From positions 1-64,000 of the forward strand of contig CAZUXW010000007.1 of assembly GCA_964624625.1 (NCBI GenBank): a DNA stretch of 64,000 bases. Direction: 5' to 3'. Position numbers and translations under genes: made by a program. The notes beneath the pieces are model-generated. The model ran no database searches. It was given only the letters and a program-made list of their open reading frames with translations, and was not told where the DNA came from. This stretch comes from PALSA-1180 sp964624625. Its GTDB lineage: Bacteria > Oederibacteriota > Muellerivitia > Muellerivitales > Muellerivitaceae. Each line of letters begins with the position of its first letter. Positions within the stretch are counted from its first letter, which is position 1. This document shows positions 43,130-51,710 of this stretch, piece by piece.

Positions 43130-43993
43130 TTACCTCCCTCTTTTCACCAACAAGTCGGCTAAAAGCCCCAGTGCCGCGATCTGAAGGGACGCCACCAGCA
43201 GGAACAAAGTCTCTAACGTCAGGGCTTGCCCCCGGGACCAGGACAGGACCGCGAACCCCGCACCGGACAACAATATGATACCGCTGAAGGGGATAAATAT
43301 CTTCAAGGGTTTGAAATACATGACAATCCGCAGGACCAGTGAAAAGAAATTAATCGTGTCCTGAATGGGCCTTATCTTGGAACTTCCGACCCGGGCCGCG
43401 TAAGAAATGGGATGGTACTTGACAATATAGCCGTGGCATTCCAGCGCCAGGGTGATGGTCGTCGTGAAGGAAAAACCGTTGGGAAAAAGGCCCTCATAAC
43501 GGGACGCGCTGTTTTTGCGGAAAACCCGGAGGCCCGAGTTCAAGTCCGGTATTTTCCGGTCCGCCAGGTAGTTGGCCCACTTGCCTAAAAGCCACTTGGG
43601 GCCGCGCCGCAAAAAAGGAATCGCCGCGTTGGGCTTGACACGGGCTCCGACCGCCATATCCGCGGTTTGGGTCAATTGAATCAGCGCCGGGAGCTCCTCC
43701 GCCGGGTAGGTACCATCCGCGTCGAGAATCGCGATCAGGTTGTTCTTGGCCTGCCTCATGCCGGCCTTGATGGAGGCCCCATAACCCCTGTTTTCCCCCA
43801 TGGCCACCACCCTGGCCCCCGCCTGGGCGGCCCTCCTTGCCGTTTGGTCCCCGCTGCCGTCGTCGACCACTAAAATTTCATGGCGGACATGGGCCCGGGA
43901 AAGGACCTTTCGGACCGCCTTTACCACATCCCCCACTCCCCGTTCCTCGTTGAAAGCGGGGATGATCACCGAGACCGCTTCGAAAGATTTCAT
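43130..43993 (-). CDS. GT2 glycosyltransferase, polyprenyl-phosphate type
   Basis: 287 residues from the ATG at 43993, which overlaps the previous stop as ATGA and has AAGGTGGA upstream; a longer frame lacks support. The GT-A fold shows VVDDGSGDQT (42-51) and DADGTYP (91-97), the nucleotide-sugar metal motif. Two transmembrane helices lie at the C-terminus (about 225-280). The layout fits the DPM1/GtrB-like family that makes polyprenyl-phosphate-sugars at the inner membrane. The product could serve the GT-C proteins in this window, but that is inference. Confidence 0.85.
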   Translation of the reverse strand: MKSFEAVSVIIPAFNEERGVGDVVKAVRKVLSRAHVRHEILVVDDGSGDQTARRAAQAGARVVAMGENRGYGASIKAGMRQAKNNLIAILDADGTYPAEELPALIQLTQTADMAVGARVKPNAAIPFLRRGPKWLLGKWANYLADRKIPDLNSGLRVFRKNSASRYEGLFPNGFSFTTTITLALECHGYIVKYHPISYAARVGSSKIRPIQDTINFFSLVLRIVMYFKPLKIFIPFSGIILLSGAGFAVLSWSRGQALTLETLFLLVASLQIAALGLLADLLVKRGR

Positions 43994-44340
43994 TTTAAGT
44001 CCACCTTCATCTCGGTGTAGTGCGGTTGTCCCTGGTGCGGGGTGGCGATAACCCTGACCTGGTAGGCTCCTGGCTTCACCCAAGGCGAGAAGGGAATGGT
44101 CCCATAAAAATACCAAAGTCCTTTTCGGGGGTCCTTGCGGAATTCCAACTGGGGGCTGCCAAAGGTCAGTACGGTTCCGACGACCTTTACCGAATCGAGA
44201 GGCGCGTTAATCTTGGCCAGCGCCGGCTGTCCCCGGAGGACCGGCTGGGGGGTAATTTGAAGTTCCAGCGCCGGATCCTTGAGGCCGATCGTGGCGCAGC
44301 CCGTCATGAGCGTCATGGTCAAAATTAAAATCAATCGCAT
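43990..44340 (-). CDS. Small lipoprotein, unrecognised
   Basis: 116 residues. Lipobox LMTGC (Cys15) after a short hydrophobic signal. The remainder looks like one Ig-like beta-sandwich (strands around LELQITPQPVLRGQP and GAYQVRVIATP), close in feel to carbohydrate-binding or exported Ig domains; no family is certain. It overlaps the GT2 gene by four bases (ATGA) and belongs to the same operon, suggesting an envelope role linked to that pathway. Confidence 0.6.
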   Translation of the reverse strand: MRLILILTMTLMTGCATIGLKDPALELQITPQPVLRGQPALAKINAPLDSVKVVGTVLTFGSPQLEFRKDPRKGLWYFYGTIPFSPWVKPGAYQVRVIATPHQGQPHYTEMKVDLK

Positions 44341-44417
44341 GGATTTCCTAAAATTCGGGATAAACGTAATAGGGGCCGGGACCAGCCGGGGGGGAACCTT
44401 AGGTTGTAAAACGGGTT

Positions 44418-44999
44418 TTATTTTCCCGCTGGGGCCGCGTCCGGAGGGGCGGCGTTTCGGGCCGCTCGGGAGGCTTCGCGCTGGGATTTCATTTCTTTGG
44501 CTTTTTCCATCATTTTGATCTTAACTTTTTTCTCCCGGGCCTCCTCTTTTGCGTCCCGGAAAGCAAAAGCGTTGGCTTTCAAGAGCATGGTCTCGGTGAA
44601 ATAGGCGCCCACGGCAAAATTCACGAAGGCCGGCAGGATCACGGAAAGGGCCACCAGGGATAAAAGCCAAAGGCCGCTCATCACCTGGGTGACGCCTAGG
44701 ACCGGTTTTTCCAACAGCCCCAAGTAAGCGACAAAAGCCATCAGGATCACGATCACGGCCAGGAAAAATCCAAGGAGACGGAAGGTTCCGCGGACCTTTT
44801 CATAGGTTCTTTCCAAATCCTCGGCGAACTCGCTGATGGAGTTGCCGCCCGCCTCAATCGTTTCCTTCCAATGCTCATCCCACAGGAGGATTTTGCGGCG
44901 GAGCATCACTCCAAACACCAAGAAGGCGAAGGTGATGGACCATGTCATGAAAGACAAGATCAAAAATCCGAGCGCCGAACCCACCGTGTGATTTAACAT
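44418..44999 (-). CDS. Membrane protein of unknown function
   Basis: 193 residues. Hydrophobic helices lie at about 10-32, 76-92, 104-130. An amphipathic stretch (35-70) sits between the first two. The last 50 residues are a highly charged Lys/Glu-rich helix (coiled coil likely) followed by an Ala/Pro tail. I do not recognise it. It lies upstream of the lipoprotein-GT2-radical SAM row and may be co-transcribed, with a 77 bp gap. Confidence 0.6.
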   Translation of the reverse strand: MLNHTVGSALGFLILSFMTWSITFAFLVFGVMLRRKILLWDEHWKETIEAGGNSISEFAEDLERTYEKVRGTFRLLGFFLAVIVILMAFVAYLGLLEKPVLGVTQVMSGLWLLSLVALSVILPAFVNFAVGAYFTETMLLKANAFAFRDAKEEAREKKVKIKMMEKAKEMKSQREASRAARNAAPPDAAPAGK

Positions 45000-45058
45000 T
45001 TCCCATCCTTTCAGTGTTCCTGCTGGAAAAACCCCACAGGGGCTTTTTTAATAACGGC

Positions 45059-45736
45059 TTAAGATTGCGTCAACTGCACAGTCGCGTCCAAGAGTTCCAA
45101 TAAGCGCTGCTTGACCTCGTTCCACTGGGCCCCGCCTTCGCCGTTTTGCTTGGCCTGCTGCCAAGCCATGACCAATTGGGTCAAGATCGTGTCGCCCTCG
45201 GCGATCAAGGTCATCCGGACGGCCAGCCTCCGGTTTTCCTCTTCCTGCTCAAAATCCTCTTTTAACTTTTCAAGAAGCTTGCCTTGGCTTTCGATGCTGG
45301 ACGCCTCCGCCTGGAGGGACGCCCTCACTTCGGCCTCCACCTTGTTGCGGATGGAAACTTCCAAAACCTTCAACAGTTCATTTTGATCGGTCGACATATT
45401 GAACACCGGCGCCGAGGGCTGGGCCGCTTGCGCGTTCCCCGCCGTTCCCTTAGGAGCGGCCTCCCGCCAGTCTTCCTCGGAGGCTAGCTCCGTTTTGATG
45501 CCCTTGCTCTCCCCAAAGATCATGGGCATAAACTCGGCTATCTTATCATGATAGACTTTCAGCCCGACTTCCATTTCTTTCAGGTCGTCCGCGGTTTGGG
45601 CGTAAACTACCATATTGTACTTGGTTGACTCTTTGACCCGGGCGCTTTTTAAGTGGTCGTGGAGCCTTGGCTCCCGGACTAGGAGCAGCTTTAGGAACGC
45701 GTCCCATTGGTTTTGGAGTTCAATCGCGACGGCCAT
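45059..45736 (-). CDS. Soluble protein with DnaX C-terminal-like domain, unrecognised
   Basis: 225 residues. Residues about 8-85 (WDAFLKLLL... and AEFMPMIFG) resemble by pattern the C-terminal domain that follows the AAA+ part in DNA polymerase III gamma/tau proteins. A Pro/Ala linker (92-110) leads to a helical, coiled-coil-rich half (120-220). There is no ATPase part. The start is the ATG at 45736, with GGGGAG upstream and 46 bases overlapping the end of nnrD/E. I do not assign a function. Confidence 0.5.
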   Translation of the reverse strand: MAVAIELQNQWDAFLKLLLVREPRLHDHLKSARVKESTKYNMVVYAQTADDLKEMEVGLKVYHDKIAEFMPMIFGESKGIKTELASEEDWREAAPKGTAGNAQAAQPSAPVFNMSTDQNELLKVLEVSIRNKVEAEVRASLQAEASSIESQGKLLEKLKEDFEQEEENRRLAVRMTLIAEGDTILTQLVMAWQQAKQNGEGGAQWNEVKQRLLELLDATVQLTQS

Positions 45737-47301
45737 CGGGGCTCCCCTTGACTTTCTCTCAACCGCCTCATCAACCTGGGCAGCAACGGCAGCAGGTCCC
45801 CGGCCAACAACCCATCCAAGCCGAATTTCCGGCCAGCCCTCTCGCCGGCCAACCCATGGAGGTAAACCCCGGCCGTGGCCGCGTCAAACGGCGACAGGCG
45901 CTGGGCCAAAAGTCCCCCGATGATTCCCGACAAAACATCCCCTGTTCCAGCGGTCGCCAATGCGCGGCATCCCGTGGGATTGACGCGAACTTGCCCCTGG
46001 GGACTGGCGATGACCGTGAACCGGCCTTTTAAAACAACCACGACATTATAGCCCTCGGCTATTTGCTTCGCAACTTTAACACGGTTTAGCTCAACTTCGT
46101 TAATGGTTGTTTTTAAAAGCCAAGCCGCTTCCCCTGGGTGCGGCGTTAAAACAACAGGGGCTTTCACCGCCCTGAAAATATCCAACTGTCCCCCCAACAG
46201 GTTGAGGGCGTCCGCGTCCACTACCATAGGAACGGTAAGCTTCGTCAGGATTTCCCGAAGCAATTGGCCCGTCTCCCGGTGGCGGCCGATGCCTGGTCCG
46301 ACCACCGCCGCGTTGACGTTGGCGGCCAAGTGCAGGATGCGCCCCGCGGCCTTGAGCGATAGAAATCCCCCCTCCACCTCAGGAACAGGGGCGGTCATGG
46401 GTTCGGTAAGTTTTACTTCCAAAATCGCGTTGAGGCTCTCCGGACAGGCCACGGTGACCAGGCCCGCGCCGATCCGCTGGGCGCCGTAAGCGCAAAGGGC
46501 CGCGGCCCCGGTCAGCCCCGTCGCTCCCGCCACGACAATCAACCGGCCCCTGGTCCCCTTATGGGTATTTGCGTCATAGCGGGGAAGAACTTTTTGAACC
46601 AGGGAAAGTTCCGTCAATTCCATTTTAAGGGCCGGTGATTTCAACAACTCCTCGGGAAATCCGATATTCACGATTTTGACCAGGCCAACCAGGCTTGATC
46701 CAAGGGGGCTGTAAAAACCAATCTTGGGAAGCCCGAAGGTGACTGTCAGCCGGGCCGGCAGGGCCTCCCCTAAGGGCGACCCCGTATCCGCCGACATTCC
46801 CGAGGGAATATCCACCGCCGCCACAGGCTTGTCCAGGCTCCGCGCCAGTTGGATCACCTCTTTAAAAAGTCCTTCCACGGGCCGGGAGAGTCCGGTCCCG
46901 AACAGGGCGTCCACCAGAAAGTCGCACTTCTCCAAAGCCACCCGGACCGGCTTCAGGCCGTTCCGATCTTTCAGGAAAAGCACCGGAACTTTCGCCGCCT
47001 TGGTTTTCAGGTACTGTTTTTTGGCTTCTGTGCCCAAATGCTCCGCGTCCCCCACGATGACCACGACCACGCCGGCTTTATTCCGCTTCAGGAGCCTGGC
47101 GGCCACCAAACCATCCCCGCCGTTATTTCCCAAACCACAGAGGACACCGATGGTTTTTTTGGCGCATTTCCCCCATTCGGCCTCAAGGGCTGCGACAAAC
47201 GCGGCTCCTGCCGCCTCCATCAACCCCGTGATCGTTAAGCCGTGATCCTTCACGGCCGACTCATCCATTTTCTTCATGTCCAAGGCCGTGGCGATTTTCA
47301 T
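45691..47301 (-). CDS. nnr: Bifunctional NAD(P)H-hydrate epimerase / dehydratase
   Basis: 536 residues from the ATG at 47301, which follows AAGGAG by five bases; the extra upstream codons include that site. The N-terminal YjeF epimerase domain (about 1-215) has GLGNNGGDGL near 55-64. The C-terminal ADP-dependent dehydratase (about 235-530) has TAGTGDVLSGIIGGLL near 470-485. Together they repair hydrated NADH and NADPH. The stop of the GT-C gene upstream overlaps the start as ATGA, so translation is coupled to that unrelated membrane protein. Confidence 0.93.
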   Translation of the reverse strand: MKIATALDMKKMDESAVKDHGLTITGLMEAAGAAFVAALEAEWGKCAKKTIGVLCGLGNNGGDGLVAARLLKRNKAGVVVVIVGDAEHLGTEAKKQYLKTKAAKVPVLFLKDRNGLKPVRVALEKCDFLVDALFGTGLSRPVEGLFKEVIQLARSLDKPVAAVDIPSGMSADTGSPLGEALPARLTVTFGLPKIGFYSPLGSSLVGLVKIVNIGFPEELLKSPALKMELTELSLVQKVLPRYDANTHKGTRGRLIVVAGATGLTGAAALCAYGAQRIGAGLVTVACPESLNAILEVKLTEPMTAPVPEVEGGFLSLKAAGRILHLAANVNAAVVGPGIGRHRETGQLLREILTKLTVPMVVDADALNLLGGQLDIFRAVKAPVVLTPHPGEAAWLLKTTINEVELNRVKVAKQIAEGYNVVVVLKGRFTVIASPQGQVRVNPTGCRALATAGTGDVLSGIIGGLLAQRLSPFDAATAGVYLHGLAGERAGRKFGLDGLLAGDLLPLLPRLMRRLRESQGEPRWPSRLNSKTNGTRS

Positions 47302-48818
47302 GGCTTCTCCTTCCAATGGTTGGGAATCCGGTAGACCCGGCTCCTAAAGAACTGCGGCACAAAACGGAAAGCCGTGGCCATGGTCCTGTTTTGAACCAAG
47401 GGATCCTCCATGACGTCCGTCAATAACGGCACCACCATACTGTTTTCCTCCCTCAGCAATTCCGCCCCGTGCTTTTGAACCAAATGCTGGTCGACTTGCC
47501 CGATCCTGGGGATATAAAAACTATGGAGTACCACGTATTCGCCGGGTTCGGGATTGAACTGGGTGTTCTCGGCCAGGTAAGGCATCAGGGTCACTTTCCG
47601 ACCGGACCAATATTGGGTTTTCGGAACCTCGTCCGAGAAAATAACCGCGTCGTCGGGAAGTGTTTTCAAAAACTCCGCGGAGCGCTTGATGTCCCCAAAG
47701 GAATCCGTTTGGCTGATCAACACCGCCCCGGAAAAAAGGGCCAGCCAGGACAGGCAAAGGGTCAAAAGCCCGTTTTTCATGAACAGGACCCGGATAACAC
47801 CCCGGGTTTTATCCAAACTCTCAAAAAAAGTTTCCAAATGGAATCCCGCCGCCACCAGCAGCAGGGGAAGGAACAGCAGCATGTGCCGGTCCTGATATTG
47901 GGCCGGAATGAGCCGGGAAATAAAAACAAGAATGAAAATTTGAATCGTTATTTTTTTGAGCGAGTCCCCTTCAGGACCTTTCCGGCGGACCATTTTGGCC
48001 AATCCCAGCACGGCGAACCAAAAAACCAACGGCGTGAAAACATAAAGGGGTTGGGTTAAATAAGCGTAAAGATGATCCATGAAATTCACGAAGGGAAAGC
48101 GGACCCTTTCCGCGCCCTCACTGAGGCCCAGGCCCTCCTGATAGGCGGAAAGAAGCAGGAGCATTTTCCGGCTCATAAAATAAAAAGGCAGGGCCCAAAC
48201 GAGCAAAAGGCCGGCGATATTTTTCCAGGAACCCTTTTTCCGGAGCCCCCCTATCAAAAACACCAGCCAGGGAAAAAGAAGAAATCCTTCCGCCCTGGTT
48301 ATGGCGGCCGCCGCGCCCATCCCGCAGGCCTGCCACCAGGCGGATTCGCTTTGATCCACCTCCGCCGCGGTCATTCTTTCCAGGCTCCACCAAAAAAAAA
48401 GTAAAAAGAGCGTGTCAGGCATGACCTTGAGGGACCATTGCCAGAGAAGGGGGGAAAACAGGGCCATGGAGCAAATGATCCCCGACATTTCCAGGGGAAC
48501 CCATCGCCTGGAAAATTTCCACAAGGGGATGAGAAAAAGGACCCCCGCCAGGGCGGAAACCATTCTCCCCCAAAGCCACCCGGGCAGTCCCATTTGCTCC
48601 CCCAGCCACACCAGGGCGGGATAGCCCGGCAGGATAATGAAGCGGGGCGTCTGGACAAAATCGGGATTGAAATAAGTCAGGCACAAGATTCCGTCGGTCG
48701 TTTCGGCGGCAGCGGTCCTGAGCATGGCCGCGCGGGTCAATATCCCCACAAAGGCCAAAAACCAAAACCATTGGACCGGGCTTAATTGGCGGGGAACGAA
48801 GGGTTTTCTCTCACTCAT
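47298..48818 (-). CDS. GT-C fold membrane glycosyltransferase (GT39/ArnT-like)
   Basis: 506 residues with about 10-11 transmembrane helices and a C-terminal soluble part (about 390-506). The first large loop has TTDGILCLTYFN (about 40-51), an acidic site like the catalytic Asp of PMT/ArnT family enzymes that use polyprenyl-phosphate sugars. It probably transfers a sugar to protein or lipid in the periplasm; the acceptor is unknown. It overlaps both neighbours as ATGA (acpS upstream, nnr downstream). A GT2 gene for making polyprenyl-phosphate sugar lies about 4 kb further down. Confidence 0.72.
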   Translation of the reverse strand: MSERKPFVPRQLSPVQWFWFLAFVGILTRAAMLRTAAAETTDGILCLTYFNPDFVQTPRFIILPGYPALVWLGEQMGLPGWLWGRMVSALAGVLFLIPLWKFSRRWVPLEMSGIICSMALFSPLLWQWSLKVMPDTLFLLFFWWSLERMTAAEVDQSESAWWQACGMGAAAAITRAEGFLLFPWLVFLIGGLRKKGSWKNIAGLLLVWALPFYFMSRKMLLLLSAYQEGLGLSEGAERVRFPFVNFMDHLYAYLTQPLYVFTPLVFWFAVLGLAKMVRRKGPEGDSLKKITIQIFILVFISRLIPAQYQDRHMLLFLPLLLVAAGFHLETFFESLDKTRGVIRVLFMKNGLLTLCLSWLALFSGAVLISQTDSFGDIKRSAEFLKTLPDDAVIFSDEVPKTQYWSGRKVTLMPYLAENTQFNPEPGEYVVLHSFYIPRIGQVDQHLVQKHGAELLREENSMVVPLLTDVMEDPLVQNRTMATAFRFVPQFFRSRVYRIPNHWKEKP

Positions 48819-49213
48819 GGCATGCTGCCAGGGGAGGTCGTCTCGAACAGGACGGTCGCCGTGGCGTCCCGCTTGCTATGGGCGATGGTGACATGAACCC
48901 GGTCGATTTTCCGTTCCAAGCGGAGCTGTTCCATGACGCCTGATAACTTCAAGGCCGGTTTACCGCTCGGTTCCCGGACCACCTCAATATGGATCCATTT
49001 CCAACGGCCCCCGAAACCATGGCCGAAGGCCTTGATGACGGCTTCCTTCACGGCGAAACGGCCGGCGAGGGAGGGATAGGGATCGGATTTCTTGAGGCAA
49101 TAGGCGGCTTCGCCGGGAGTGAAAAGGCGCTTGATAAAGCGCTCCCCGTGCTTGAGATGGGCGTTTTTCACCCTTTCGATTTCAATCAGATCCACACCTA
49201 GCCCGACGATCAT
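48815..49213 (-). CDS. acpS: Holo-[acyl-carrier-protein] synthase AcpS
   Basis: 132 residues from the ATG at 49213, after AAAGGTG. MIVGLGVDLIEIERV with Asp8 and RFAVKEAVIKA (Glu about 57) are the metal and CoA sites of AcpS. It transfers 4'-phosphopantetheine from CoA to ACP for fatty-acid synthesis. It starts a coupled unit acpS - GT-C - nnr - orphan gene. The acpS-nnr neighbourhood is common in bacteria. Confidence 0.94.
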   Translation of the reverse strand: MIVGLGVDLIEIERVKNAHLKHGERFIKRLFTPGEAAYCLKKSDPYPSLAGRFAVKEAVIKAFGHGFGGRWKWIHIEVVREPSGKPALKLSGVMEQLRLERKIDRVHVTIAHSKRDATATVLFETTSPGSMP

Positions 49214-49247
49214 GTAGCACACCTTTGATTACGAGGACACCAACGAC

Positions 49248-49277
49248 ATTTTATCTTTAATTTTACGGGGAACACAA
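49248..49277 (-). promoter_or_regulatory. Candidate promoter of acpS operon
   Basis: TTGTGT (49272-49277), 18 bases, TAAAAT (49248-49253), minus strand. The -10 is good, the -35 keeps only TTG. It would give a leader of about 30 bases before the AcpS ATG. Confidence 0.4.
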
Positions 49278-49287
49278 GAAGGGTCTT

Positions 49288-49614
49288 TTATTTCAATTTT
49301 ACGAAAATTTTCCCGTTTTCCGCCTTCACCTCATGGACCACGACGCGCATGTCGGAAAGGCCCTTTGTCGACAAGCCAGTCGCCAGGTCGAAGGACCATT
49401 GATGGAGCGGGCAAACAACGCTGTTGCCGTCGAATGTTCCTCGTCCCAGGAAACCTCCAACGTGGGGGCAGTCATTGTCGATCGCGAAGAGTTTTCCAAA
49501 CCGCTTGATGACGGCGATTCGTCTCCCGCTGATTTTCACGATTTCCATGCTGTTGTCGGACAAGGAGGATTCTTCGAGGACTTCGTGAAAGGCGGGGATT
49601 TCAGAAGAGTTCAT
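49288..49614 (-). CDS. Rieske [2Fe-2S] ferredoxin, NirD-like
   Basis: 108 residues from the ATG at 49614, with TTGAGAG upstream; a TTG-initiated frame four codons longer begins within that site. The cluster ligands are C49-P-H51 and C68-P-L-H71 (DCPHVGG and VCPLHQW). It is a small cytosolic Rieske electron carrier like NirD or dioxygenase ferredoxins. No oxygenase or nitrite reductase is next to it. It lies between the acpS and ATP synthase operons; a TATAAT (49677-49682, minus) just upstream could be its -10 box. Confidence 0.87.
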   Translation of the reverse strand: MNSSEIPAFHEVLEESSLSDNSMEIVKISGRRIAVIKRFGKLFAIDNDCPHVGGFLGRGTFDGNSVVCPLHQWSFDLATGLSTKGLSDMRVVVHEVKAENGKIFVKLK

Positions 49615-49697
49615 GTTAACTCTCAAAAGCTAAAATAATTTTCCCCTTCCGCAGGGGGCGAGGGATATGTTCGAGAATTATACCAACCCATTGTGTT

Positions 49698-50117
49698 TTA
49701 TCTTCTGAGTGCCTTAGCTTCTTCGGCCGCTTTCAACCGGGCTTCGGCGCGGGCCAGGGCGTGCCTGACGGCCTCCAGGTCGGTTCCCTCTTTTTTCTCG
49801 GACAATTGGGCTTGGGATTGGGCTTTCAACTTTTTCGCGGCCTCCACGTCGATCTCATCGGCCTTTTCATAATCCTCGGCCAGGACAATGACGGAGGTTT
49901 GGTTGACCTCCGCGAAGCCTCCCGCCACGAAATAAAGCTCCCGGCTGGAGCCCTTCCCGATCCTCAAGGTTCCGGGCTTCAAGGCGGAGATAAAAGCCAT
50001 GTGTCGGGCCATCACCCCGAATTCACCCATCTCGCCCGGAAGCACCACCAAGGTGGCCTCTTCCGCGATGGCGGGCTTGTCCGGAGCGACGACTTGAAGA
50101 TTAAAGGTATTGGCCAT
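49698..50117 (-). CDS. atpC: ATP synthase F1 epsilon subunit
   Basis: 139 residues. The N-terminal beta-sandwich (about 1-88, with LPGEMGEFGVMARHM) and C-terminal helical hairpin (about 90-139) are both present, so it can couple gamma to the c-ring and may inhibit hydrolysis. Last gene of the operon. The ribosome site AAAGGA lies three bases before the ATG, directly next to the outer end of the palindromic element in the atpD-atpC gap. No clear terminator follows. Confidence 0.94.
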   Translation of the reverse strand: MANTFNLQVVAPDKPAIAEEATLVVLPGEMGEFGVMARHMAFISALKPGTLRIGKGSSRELYFVAGGFAEVNQTSVIVLAEDYEKADEIDVEAAKKLKAQSQAQLSEKKEGTDLEAVRHALARAEARLKAAEEAKALRR

Positions 50118-50126
50118 AAATCCTTT

Positions 50127-50223
50127 TTCACCACAGGGTTAACGGTGTAACACGCAGTAAGAATTAAGAAGGGTCAAAAAAAAGCCTTACTCGGTTCCCT
50201 CTGTGTCACTCCGTGGTTCAAAT
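50127..50223. repeat. Intergenic inverted-repeat element in atp operon, CACCACAGGGTTAAC type
   Basis: Left arm 50127-50161 and right arm 50186-50223 are inverted copies, each with three units near CACAGAGTTA. They fill nearly the whole gap between atpD and atpC and would form a long hairpin in the mRNA. Confidence 0.75.
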
Positions 50224-50225
50224 TC

Positions 50226-51644
50226 CTACATTTTTTTCGCGCGCTCGACCACTTCATCGATGCTTCCGACCATGTAGAAGGCCTGCTCGGGCAGGCTGTC
50301 GTACTGTCCGTCCACCAATCCCTTGAAGGAACGGATGGTATCGGCCAGGGAAACATAGCGGCCGGGGGTTCCGGTGAATTCTTGGGCGACGAAAAAGGGC
50401 TGGGACAGGAACTTCTGGATGCGGCGGGCCCGGGAGACGATCAGTTTGTCGTCGTCGGACAGCTCGTCGATACCCAGGATGGCGATGATGTCGCGCAGTT
50501 CCTTGTAGCGCTGGAGGATCTGCTGGACCCTTCGGGCTACGGTGTAATGCTCTTCCCCGATGACCAGGGGATCCAACATGCGGGAAGTGGAATCCAAGGG
50601 ATCCACCGCGGGGTAAATCCCGAGTTCCGTCAGGGCCCGATTCAACACGGTGGTCGCGTCCAAGTGCGAGAAGGAAGTGGCCGGGGCCGGATCGGTCAAG
50701 TCGTCGGCCGGCACGTAAATGGCCTGGACCGAGGTAATCGAGCCCTTTTGCGTGGAGGTGATCCGTTCTTGCAAAGCGCCCATTTCGGAAGCCAGGGTCG
50801 GTTGGTATCCGACGGCGGAAGGCATCCGGCCCAAAAGAGCCGACACTTCCGAACCGGCCTGGGTGAATCGGAAGATATTGTCGATGAACAGGAGAACGTC
50901 CTGGTTTTCCTCGTCGCGGAAATATTCGGCGATCGTAAGCCCCGACAAACCCACCCTGGCGCGGGCGCCGGGCGGCTCGTTCATTTGGCCGTATACCAAC
51001 GAGGCTTTTTCCAAAACCTTGGATTCCTTCATTTCAATCAAAAGGTCGTTCCCCTCGCGGGTCCTTTCTCCGACCCCGGCGAAAACCGAGTAGCCGCCGT
51101 GTTGGGTGGCGATGTTGCGGATGAGTTCCATGATCACGACGGTTTTTCCGACCCCGGCTCCGCCGAAGAGGCCGATCTTACCTCCCTTTTGGTAGGGTGC
51201 CAGCAGGTCGATGACCTTAATCCCCGTTTCCAAAATTTGTTTTTTCGTGGACTGTTCCACGAGGGGGGGCGCGGAACGGTGGATGGGGTAGCGTTTCTCG
51301 TGTTTGACAGGGCCCATCTCATCCACCGGCTCGCCCAGCACATTCAAAACCCGCCCCAAAACTCCCCGGCCGACGGGCACGGAAATAGGAGAACCCGTGT
51401 CCGTGACCGTCATACCCCGGCGGAGGCCGTCGGTGGAGCTCATGGCCACCGCGCGCACCGTCTGGTCCCCCAGATGCTGGGCGACTTCCAGGGTGATGTG
51501 GATGTTTTCCTTGTCGTAGTCGATCTTGACGGCGTTATAGATGGACGGCACTTCCCCGCCGGCGAATTTGATGTCGACGACCGGTCCAATGACCTGGATG
51601 ACCTCTCCGGTTTTTGTTGCGGCCTCTGTTTTCGTCGCGCTCAT
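50226..51644 (-). CDS. atpD: ATP synthase F1 beta subunit
   Basis: 472 residues, catalytic subunit. Walker A GGAGVGKT at 161-168, the catalytic Glu in ERTREGNDLL (about 194), Walker B in DVLLFIDNIFRFTQAGSEVS, and the DELSD segment (near 391-395) are all present. It hydrolyses or makes ATP at the alpha-beta interface. The first 15 residues (Lys/Thr/Glu-rich) are a short extra tail. GGAGAC precedes the ATG. A long open frame on the opposite strand (50382-51986) is a coding shadow. Confidence 0.97.
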   Translation of the reverse strand: MSATKTEAATKTGEVIQVIGPVVDIKFAGGEVPSIYNAVKIDYDKENIHITLEVAQHLGDQTVRAVAMSSTDGLRRGMTVTDTGSPISVPVGRGVLGRVLNVLGEPVDEMGPVKHEKRYPIHRSAPPLVEQSTKKQILETGIKVIDLLAPYQKGGKIGLFGGAGVGKTVVIMELIRNIATQHGGYSVFAGVGERTREGNDLLIEMKESKVLEKASLVYGQMNEPPGARARVGLSGLTIAEYFRDEENQDVLLFIDNIFRFTQAGSEVSALLGRMPSAVGYQPTLASEMGALQERITSTQKGSITSVQAIYVPADDLTDPAPATSFSHLDATTVLNRALTELGIYPAVDPLDSTSRMLDPLVIGEEHYTVARRVQQILQRYKELRDIIAILGIDELSDDDKLIVSRARRIQKFLSQPFFVAQEFTGTPGRYVSLADTIRSFKGLVDGQYDSLPEQAFYMVGSIDEVVERAKKM

Positions 51645-51710
51645 AAGTCTCCTCTTTATTTTAAAAGTATTCCTGTGTCGCCCGGGACAAACCCGGAAAC
51701 GGATGCTTTC

